Source of the DNA: Candidatus Peribacteria bacterium
Lineage (GTDB): Bacteria > Patescibacteriota > Gracilibacteria > Peribacterales > Peribacteraceae
Direction of reading: 5' to 3'
Length of the DNA: 64,000 nt
Assembly (NCBI GenBank): GCA_023245865.1
Contig: JAHFJN010000001.1
Coordinates: 327,649 to 391,648 of the forward strand
The position numbers were made by a program, and so were the translations under genes. The notes beneath the pieces are model-generated. The model did no database searches. It had not been told where the DNA came from and saw only the letters and a list, made by a program, of their open reading frames with translations. Shown in pieces: positions 48,237 through 55,182 of this stretch (position 1 is its first letter; the number at the start of each line of letters is the position of its first letter).

Positions 48237-48271
48237 TGACAAAATCAGATTAAAGTCTATAATTTCACGCT

Positions 48272-48814
48272 TTGCCGCTGATGCATATCCTCGTCGGCCT
48301 CGCTCTTGCTGTTGCCGGGCAACCAAGCCAGCCTGCCACCCCCCTGAACGATTGGGTGCCGGCAGCGCATGATATCTTTGTCGCGGATATTCAGAGCAAC
48401 ATCGGCTACATTGTCCACGACAACGGAGCGTTTGCGAGCATGCCGATTGGATCCGGAAAACGACAAACCGTTCGCTACATCGGGAGAACCTACAATGCAG
48501 GAACACCCGTCGGCATCTGGACAATCAAAGACAAGAGCGTCAAAGGTGATCACATAACTTTCGGAAAGACCGGTCTGTTTCTACGGCTCTTTAAAAACGG
48601 TGATGATTACACGGCGTACGGTATTCACGCGACGAGCAACATCAACAAACTTCTCACCTGGAATGATCGTTACCAAAGTATGGGGTGCATCTTAGTATCC
48701 GATGAAGTGCTGGACATTCTCGAAAAAACATACGAGTTGAATGGCAATACGCTGGATGTCGTGACGACAAACGGACTCGACGAACAGAACCCCCTCTTGA
48801 GTAAGGATATCTAG
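48272..48814 (+). CDS. L,D-transpeptidase-like (YkuD) secreted protein
   Basis: TPVGIWTIKDK, YGIHATSN...YQSMGCILVSDEVLDIL fits HxxxxxxxxxxSxGC(I/V). Confidence 0.7.
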   Translation: MPLMHILVGLALAVAGQPSQPATPLNDWVPAAHDIFVADIQSNIGYIVHDNGAFASMPIGSGKRQTVRYIGRTYNAGTPVGIWTIKDKSVKGDHITFGKTGLFLRLFKNGDDYTAYGIHATSNINKLLTWNDRYQSMGCILVSDEVLDILEKTYELNGNTLDVVTTNGLDEQNPLLSKDI

Positions 48815-48848
48815 TGAATTTTATGATTCACGCTACTATAGTGCCTTT

Positions 48849-50870
48849 ATGGAAAATGGGCTTACCATAGCGGCACATGATGAGTTACTCCTCTCAAGCT
48901 TTACGCTCACCGATGGGAGGTACGTTGAGCCCGTCGTAAAAAAAGTCGCAGCAATGCAACTACCGGTATCGGAAGAGACGGATCCGACCAAACTACAGGA
49001 GCAACGCAGAAAAACAGAGATCAGTTTACTCAAAAGTGGCCTTCGATGTGATGTAGAGGAAGCATTTCGCATGACACCGGAGGAGCTGCTGCGCCACGCA
49101 CATGACACGCTTGCATTGCGCGTATCTCGGATACGAGACGTTCGATACATGAGCGAATTCGATCGCGAGGAAATCTTCAAAATTATTTTTGATACGGATA
49201 TGTTCCTGGGCAACTCCGGAATCGATCCTGACGTACAGTACCGGCATCATCTGGAGAGCCTGAACCTGCTCGACGAATCCGAGGCGTTTAAATACATTTT
49301 TTTCGACATTGAGTTCCAAGGCTGTTTGATCAGGCAACTGCCGAGGCTGAACGGAAAAGTCTATGGAGAAAAGACTGTTGCCAAAGATATCACCGAACCA
49401 GATTACATTGCCCTCATCCACAAGGCGTGGAGCGAAGCGAAAACCCCCCTAGAAAAAATGGAGGTCTTCCTAGTGCTGTACCAGAACATCATGATACGAA
49501 GACACACAGTTGTCTCCCACACGATCCGCGCAGCCGTGTTCATGGGAAGTGCGCAGCGATTTGGAAACATCGTAGAGCGCACGATGGGGAACACCGATCC
49601 TGAAAGTTTTTTGCAAGCAGTTGCCGACGAACTGACAGACTATCACCTCGGCCACATGAGGAATGTTGTAGAAACTGGACAGGGAACGAAACTCATGAGT
49701 ATTGTCATTCGCAATGAACTGGAAAAAGCCTTGGGGGACAATCTGCCTATGGCACTCTGCCACCCGGAAACAAGCTTGTTATCCGCTGGATTCGCGCTAC
49801 ATCGTGTGCGGCACGCAATCCCCGATCCGAATGCAGAGCAATATCGCAGTCAAGTACGTCGAGATATCGAAGCATCCATACGAGATGGATCATTGGCAAA
49901 GTTAGATATTTCTGCCGAAACCGTTGGCGTTGAGCTGCTCATAGCAAAAATTGCAGAGCCTATGAGGCAAGCCGCCAAAGATATCGCAGAATCCGTCGAG
50001 AAAGCGGAACGGCCGTTCAAGGGCTACTATCCCGTAGGCGCCAAAGTGCATTTCCGCGAAGCCGTCTCGGGCGAGAAACTGCAATCTCTGTTCGATACAT
50101 TCCGCTTCTCCACGTCGCAATTCAGAATGCTGCATGCCGATACGTCGATGCTGATTCCTCCACGAAAATCAGCTACAGAGATCGTGGCCATTCTTGAGGA
50201 ACTCAAACGAAGAGGCATCATCGGTGAGCACTCGGAAATACAGACGTGCATACCGGGAAGATTGAACAATCAGTACGCGGCCATTCTCGGCAGCTCTATG
50301 TTGCTTTCGTCGTTTCTCTGCGTGACGTACGATCGTTCATCCTTTCAGACAACGCACAACGAGCAAACTGCCTCCATGATCATGGCGTACGATGGCGGGA
50401 CTCTTGACAGATCTGTTGCTGATTTGCCGGAAGCACTCACCGGTCGCACAGACATGCTCGGCCGCAAAGACGTCCGTGACGTGTACTTGTACCAAATCCT
50501 TGGATCTCTCATCTCGCAAGCGGCTTACGGTGGACCACTCAAGGACGTGGGAAGGAAATTCATCCAAGAATACCTAGAATTGCTCGAGAGAGATGGCATG
50601 CTCGAAATCTTGGGAGCGCAGTGGATCAATGATGAACACAGTGTGGTAGAGCCGGATACCGAAGGACATTACTTGGCAGTCAAACGTTGCACGGACATCT
50701 GGTTAGGTGATAATGCCAGGTACCAGGCAACTGGTAGTCCAGAGGGGCTTTCGTTCGATGTGCTGCGCTTATTGACAAAGAGTCTTGAAGAGGTGAAGAT
50801 GACACAGGTCAAGCTTGGCCTCGTCGAAGCAGACGCGACGTCACTTACACTCCTTCATTCCAACATCTGA
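48849..50870 (+). CDS. Conserved-looking protein of unknown function (673 aa)
   Basis: Long ORF with normal composition; no family recognised. Confidence 0.7.
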   Translation: MENGLTIAAHDELLLSSFTLTDGRYVEPVVKKVAAMQLPVSEETDPTKLQEQRRKTEISLLKSGLRCDVEEAFRMTPEELLRHAHDTLALRVSRIRDVRYMSEFDREEIFKIIFDTDMFLGNSGIDPDVQYRHHLESLNLLDESEAFKYIFFDIEFQGCLIRQLPRLNGKVYGEKTVAKDITEPDYIALIHKAWSEAKTPLEKMEVFLVLYQNIMIRRHTVVSHTIRAAVFMGSAQRFGNIVERTMGNTDPESFLQAVADELTDYHLGHMRNVVETGQGTKLMSIVIRNELEKALGDNLPMALCHPETSLLSAGFALHRVRHAIPDPNAEQYRSQVRRDIEASIRDGSLAKLDISAETVGVELLIAKIAEPMRQAAKDIAESVEKAERPFKGYYPVGAKVHFREAVSGEKLQSLFDTFRFSTSQFRMLHADTSMLIPPRKSATEIVAILEELKRRGIIGEHSEIQTCIPGRLNNQYAAILGSSMLLSSFLCVTYDRSSFQTTHNEQTASMIMAYDGGTLDRSVADLPEALTGRTDMLGRKDVRDVYLYQILGSLISQAAYGGPLKDVGRKFIQEYLELLERDGMLEILGAQWINDEHSVVEPDTEGHYLAVKRCTDIWLGDNARYQATGSPEGLSFDVLRLLTKSLEEVKMTQVKLGLVEADATSLTLLHSNI

Positions 50871-50871
50871 T

Positions 50872-51069
50872 ATGTGTGAAACTCATAAGTACATTGCGGG
50901 AACTGCCGTAGCAGAACGCTCGCACGCAAGCCCCAAAAGAATTGAAGCCATGTCACAAGAAAATAAGATAGGTGCAGCGGGAGACAAAATCGCAGAACTG
51001 ATCCACACCTTTGGACGCGAGGCTGTGGAAGAAGCACTGAAACGGCAGAGCCCTCCATCGGAGAAATAG
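50872..51069 (+). CDS. Small protein (65 aa), likely operonic with the 673-aa gene
   Basis: MCETHKYIAGTAVAERSHASPKRIEAMSQENKIGAAGDKIAELIHTFGREAVEEALKRQSPPSEK; starts 1 nt after the upstream stop. Confidence 0.45.
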   Translation: MCETHKYIAGTAVAERSHASPKRIEAMSQENKIGAAGDKIAELIHTFGREAVEEALKRQSPPSEK

Positions 51070-51084
51070 ATAACGGATTCGTCC

Positions 51085-51120
51085 GGCTCACCACGTCATG
51101 GTGAGCCTGCCGAACCATGG
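51085..51120. repeat. Compound palindromic element abutting tRNA-Ser 3' end
   Basis: GGCTCACCA-cgtca-TGGTGAGCC and CATGGT...ACCATG; overlaps the encoded CCA. Confidence 0.75.
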
Positions 51121-51209
51121 CGGAGAGGGAGGGATTCGAACCCTCGAAACGGTTTTACCCGTTTACCACATTAGCAGTGTGGTGCTTTCGGCCACTCAGC
51201 CACCTCTCC
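51118..51209 (-). tRNA. tRNA-Ser (GCU), CCA encoded
   Basis: Minus strand GGAGAGGTGGCTGAGTGGCCGAAAGCACCACACTGCTAATGTGG...CCTCTCCGCCA; long variable arm. Confidence 0.95.
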
Positions 51210-51244
51210 TTGCCAAGCGAAGTATAGGGTACACTTCACAGTTG

Positions 51245-51895
51245 ATGAAAGTGGAAACCGTCTACGAGGCCATGGGAAAGATGGGAAGATGCACCGATGC
51301 CGTGTTATGGCTCACGGGATACCAAAGCGCCGTGAAGCGATTCGTGCAAGCGTTGCACACAGAAACCCGCGGACAACTCCAGAGCGTCCTTGATGTCGGC
51401 TGCGGCACCGGCGCATTCACGCTCGAGATTCTTCGACAATTTCCTGACGCGCACGTGTGGGCGTGCGATCGCGACGGAGCCATGCTCGATCGGCTGGAAA
51501 AGAAAGTGAACCGCAGACAATGGGGCAATCGAGTGGATCTTTTGGAATCAGACATCAGAAAACCCATCCATCGCATTCGCGGGAAGACATTCGAGGCCAT
51601 CATCACTGCCGGCGTGCTTGAGCATCTCGATGTAGAGTCGGCATTGCCAATCCTCTCTGCATACCTCGAAGACGGCGGTCACATTCTGAATTCCTCTGTG
51701 CGCGACACATGGATAGGACGAACTGTCGGCAAGTTCTATGGTGGATTCAAGCCCTATGAAAGAAGGGAATTACAAGAAGCATTCGAGATACAAGGATTCC
51801 ATCTGCGCGAAAGCATCTCTATGCCGCCGTTCATCCCGGCATCATATAAAGGAGCGGAGATTTATCGAAAGAATGGAAATCACCACTCCGTATGA
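51245..51895 (+). CDS. Class I SAM-dependent methyltransferase
   Basis: VLDVGCGTGAFTLEILRQFPDAHVWACDRDGAMLDRLEKK. Confidence 0.85.
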   Translation: MKVETVYEAMGKMGRCTDAVLWLTGYQSAVKRFVQALHTETRGQLQSVLDVGCGTGAFTLEILRQFPDAHVWACDRDGAMLDRLEKKVNRRQWGNRVDLLESDIRKPIHRIRGKTFEAIITAGVLEHLDVESALPILSAYLEDGGHILNSSVRDTWIGRTVGKFYGGFKPYERRELQEAFEIQGFHLRESISMPPFIPASYKGAEIYRKNGNHHSV

Positions 51896-53277
51896 AATGA
51901 TCCGGGCCTATCCAACCGTTCGTAGGTGTGGGCGCCGAAAAGATCGCGCTGGGCTTGTGTAAGGTTTTGCGGGAGCCAGGCGGAGCGATAGGCATCATAG
52001 TACGAGAGGGATGCGCTCATGGCAGGGAGAGCAGTGGCATGCAACGCGCCGAGTGCAACAATCCGACGCCAATGCAGTTGACGATGCTCGCTGAAACGCA
52101 CGCGCAGTTGTTCGCGCGAAGCTTCATCTCCCGCGAAACATCTCTGATAGGCCTCGAGCACGTTCGAACGGATGATGCATCCGCCGCGCCAGATGCGCGC
52201 GATTTCGGACAGGTTCAAATTCCATTTTCCATCGTCGCTAGCATTCGAAAGCAATTGGAAACCCTGCGCGTACGCGTTGAGAACAGAGAGCTCAAGAGCA
52301 TCGCGGATCATTTCGATGAGCAGTGCCTTGTCATAGGAAACACCGTTGTCGCGAGCAAGAACAGTCTCATTGCTCATCTTCAGGCGAAAATCTTTGGCAC
52401 TCGAGACAATCCGCGCATCGACTGCCGCCGTGATCGTGGGGACGGCCACGCCATAGTTCATCGCCGCCAATGTCGTCCACTTCCCGGTCCCCTTCTGACC
52501 CGCTGCGTCTTTGATCAAATCCAGAAGATCTTCGCCGGATTCCGGATCTTTTTTGTGAAAAATTTTCGCGGTGATCTCGAGGAGGAATGACTCCAAATAG
52601 CCTGTATTCCACTGCTCAAATATTTTTCCCATGTCTGCATTGTCCAACGTCGCCTCCACCTTCAGCAGATGATAGGCCTCTGCGATCAATTGCATGATGC
52701 CATACTCGATGCCGTTATGAACCATCTTCACAAAATGTCCCGTTCCCTCGGGGCCGATGTACGTCACGCATTTCCCACCATTGCCATCATCGGCAGCCAT
52801 TTTCATAAGCAGTGGTGCAACCTTTTCATATGCTTCTTTCGATCCGCCGGGCATCATGCTCGGCCCCTTCAGCGCTCCCTCCTCTCCGCCACTCACTCCC
52901 ATGCCGAGGAAGAAGATTCCATTCTTTTGCAAATTCCTTTCCCTCACCATGGTATCGATGTCATGACTGTTGCCTGCATCAATGAGAATGTCTCCCTTTG
53001 AGAGTAGTGGAATCAGCTCCTCGATCATTTGATCCACTGCATCTCCCGCCTTGACCATAAGAAGAATAACCTTCGTGCCTTTGAAAGCACTGCAAAATTC
53101 CTTCAAAGTTTTGCACGCTACGAATTCTCCTTCCTTTCCATATTGCTCCATGAATGCATCCGTCTTCTCGCCCGTGCGATTGTAGAGGATCACCCGGGCG
53201 CCATTGCGCGCGGCGTTTCGCGCTAGATTAGCACCCATGGTACCGAGGCCGATGACCCCCAGGCAGCTAGTATTCAT
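51880..53277 (-). CDS. gnd: 6-phosphogluconate dehydrogenase (decarboxylating)
   Basis: GVIGLGTMGANLARNAARNGARVILYNRT, LIDAGNSHDIDT, FLGMGVSGGEEGALKGPSMMPGG, GPEGTGHFVKMVHNGIEYG, QKGTGKWT. Confidence 0.96.
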   Translation of the reverse strand: MNTSCLGVIGLGTMGANLARNAARNGARVILYNRTGEKTDAFMEQYGKEGEFVACKTLKEFCSAFKGTKVILLMVKAGDAVDQMIEELIPLLSKGDILIDAGNSHDIDTMVRERNLQKNGIFFLGMGVSGGEEGALKGPSMMPGGSKEAYEKVAPLLMKMAADDGNGGKCVTYIGPEGTGHFVKMVHNGIEYGIMQLIAEAYHLLKVEATLDNADMGKIFEQWNTGYLESFLLEITAKIFHKKDPESGEDLLDLIKDAAGQKGTGKWTTLAAMNYGVAVPTITAAVDARIVSSAKDFRLKMSNETVLARDNGVSYDKALLIEMIRDALELSVLNAYAQGFQLLSNASDDGKWNLNLSEIARIWRGGCIIRSNVLEAYQRCFAGDEASREQLRVRFSEHRQLHWRRIVALGALHATALPAMSASLSYYDAYRSAWLPQNLTQAQRDLFGAHTYERLDRPGSFHTEW

Positions 53278-53349
53278 GAATGTAGAATACAGTGTTCTAT
53301 TAATTATCTGAAGATTGAATTATATTGTGTTAGCATTGCTAAGCTTCTT

Positions 53350-53724
53350 ATGGATAACGAGTATCATGACTTTCGAGATTTATCGGACGATCCCGGTTTT
53401 CCCCGGAAATTTCCAACCAAGCAATTGGAGCAACATCAGAGACAAATCTACAGATGGATGTCTAAAGGGAATGCAGAAATACTCCATAATAGATACAGGG
53501 GTTTTAATGACTTGGTTGAAAATGAGCTAATGAGAAGATCTTCTAATAGCTTTTTTTATGCATCTGCTTTTCTTTCAATAACAGCAATAATAATTGCATT
53601 AATAAGTTTCTTATCTGACCGAAACAGTACAAAGACATGGCAATATGAAGAACTGAAAATCCTTCAAGAGATTCATGAAGATCTTAAGGACACTACTACT
53701 TCTTCACACCCTGCCAATCCTTGA
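53350..53724 (+). CDS. Hypothetical small membrane protein, AT-rich
   Basis: 124 aa; TM SFFYASAFLSITAIIIALISFLSD; noticeably lower GC than neighbours. Confidence 0.55.
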   Translation: MDNEYHDFRDLSDDPGFPRKFPTKQLEQHQRQIYRWMSKGNAEILHNRYRGFNDLVENELMRRSSNSFFYASAFLSITAIIIALISFLSDRNSTKTWQYEELKILQEIHEDLKDTTTSSHPANP

Positions 53725-54337
53725 GGAACTTTTGCAAACCAATATCAGTTAAAGGATGCAATGGAAGCTTCTTAAAAATTTCATAAGGAATTGTGCAAAT
53801 ATGAGCTCCTAGTGTCGCCGCTTTTACAATGTGAACAGGGTGCCGTGTCGAGGCGACGAGCACCTCGCAATCGAAATCATACTGGTGCCAGATCTCCATA
53901 ATCTCTGCGATCAGCCCCATACCGTCCTCCCCGATGTCATCGAGACGTCCGATGAAGGGACTGATGATATTTGCACCCGCCTTGGCTGCGAGTAATGCTT
54001 GCGCAGCAGAGAAAATCAACGTTGTGTTCGTCCGAATTCCTTTGCTTCGGAAATAATGAAGCGCTTTCAGGCCCTCGGTCGTCATCGGCACCTTCACGTA
54101 GACATTCTTGTGCCAGCTCGCGTACTCCTCCCCCTGCTTTTTCATACCCGCAAAATCGGTGGCAGTCACCTGCGCACTCACGCAAGGAACGTGCTTGCAC
54201 ATGGCCAAAACAGTTTTTTTGAAGTCATGGCCTTCCTTCAACACCAAACTTGGATTCGTGGTTACTCCATCAAGCACACCCCATGCAGCGACTTCTTTGA
54301 CCTGATCGACGTTGGCGGTATCGAGAAATAATTTCAT
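53696..54337 (-). CDS. Transaldolase / fructose-6-phosphate aldolase-like (TalC family)
   Basis: MKLFLDTANVDQVKEVAAWGVLDGVTTNPSLVLKEG, VYVKVPMTTEGLKAL, FIGRLDDIG. Confidence 0.94.
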   Translation of the reverse strand: MKLFLDTANVDQVKEVAAWGVLDGVTTNPSLVLKEGHDFKKTVLAMCKHVPCVSAQVTATDFAGMKKQGEEYASWHKNVYVKVPMTTEGLKALHYFRSKGIRTNTTLIFSAAQALLAAKAGANIISPFIGRLDDIGEDGMGLIAEIMEIWHQYDFDCEVLVASTRHPVHIVKAATLGAHICTIPYEIFKKLPLHPLTDIGLQKFLKDWQGVKK

Positions 54338-54353
54338 GCCACGATCATACACT

Positions 54354-54381
54354 GTAGGGGCGTAGCGCGCTACGCCCCTAC
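54354..54381. repeat. 28-bp perfect palindrome GTAGGGGCGTAGCGCGCTACGCCCCTAC
   Basis: 14+14 perfect self-complementary arms. Confidence 0.92.
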
Positions 54382-54459
54382 TGATCGGTAACATTTACTC
54401 AACATTTTCATTGCCTGATTCTGTAAGTATTTTCTGATCAACGTGTCTATACTGACACC

Positions 54460-55182
54460 ATGAACACCCGTACATCAGTTCTCGCATCGATTCTCACACT
54501 CTCTCTGCTCGCAGCCTGCAGAGGCAGTTATGACGTGACCTATCCCCTACCTGCCCAAACGTCATCATCATTGTCATCTTCATCTTCCTTGTCATCCTCG
54601 TCGTCTTTGTCTTCCTCCCCAAAAAGCGTCCTGATCAAAGTACCGTTCCAAACGCAGGCTCCGCTCGAAAATTGGGACGCTGTTCATGAACAAGCGTGCG
54701 AGGAAGCGGCACTGATTCTCGTTCAGTCGTATCTCAATGGAAAAACGATCACACCCGAGCAAATGCAGGAACAAATCGCCACGGTCATCAGCTTCGAAGC
54801 GGATCACGGGTACAAACAGGATGTGACGGTGGAAGAGCTGAAGCAGATTGCAGCGGACATGTTTGAGCTGCAGGGAAGAATTCTCACGGATGTGACGACG
54901 AACAGTTTGAAGAAAGAACTGGCCGCAGGGCATCCCATTATTATTCCCGCTGCGGGCCGCATGCTCAAAAATCCGTACTACAGCGGCGAAGGGCCCTGGT
55001 ATCACATGCTCGTGGTGATCGGATACAATGACACATCGTTCATCACTAATGACGTCGGCACGAAGCGAGGAGAACACTACGCATACTCCTACAGCACGTT
55101 GATCGGTGCCATCCACAACTGGACGGGGGCCGATGACATGATTGCCTCGGGACCAAAGGCGGTGCTGGTGCTTTCAAAATAG
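54460..55182 (+). CDS. Lipoprotein with Ser-rich linker and C39-like peptidase domain
   Basis: LTLSLLAACRGSY lipobox; SSSLSSSSSLSSSSSLSSSPKS; VPFQTQAPLENWDAVHEQACEEAALILVQSYLNG...YSGEGPWYHMLVVIGYNDTSFITND. Confidence 0.8.
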   Translation: MNTRTSVLASILTLSLLAACRGSYDVTYPLPAQTSSSLSSSSSLSSSSSLSSSPKSVLIKVPFQTQAPLENWDAVHEQACEEAALILVQSYLNGKTITPEQMQEQIATVISFEADHGYKQDVTVEELKQIAADMFELQGRILTDVTTNSLKKELAAGHPIIIPAAGRMLKNPYYSGEGPWYHMLVVIGYNDTSFITNDVGTKRGEHYAYSYSTLIGAIHNWTGADDMIASGPKAVLVLSK

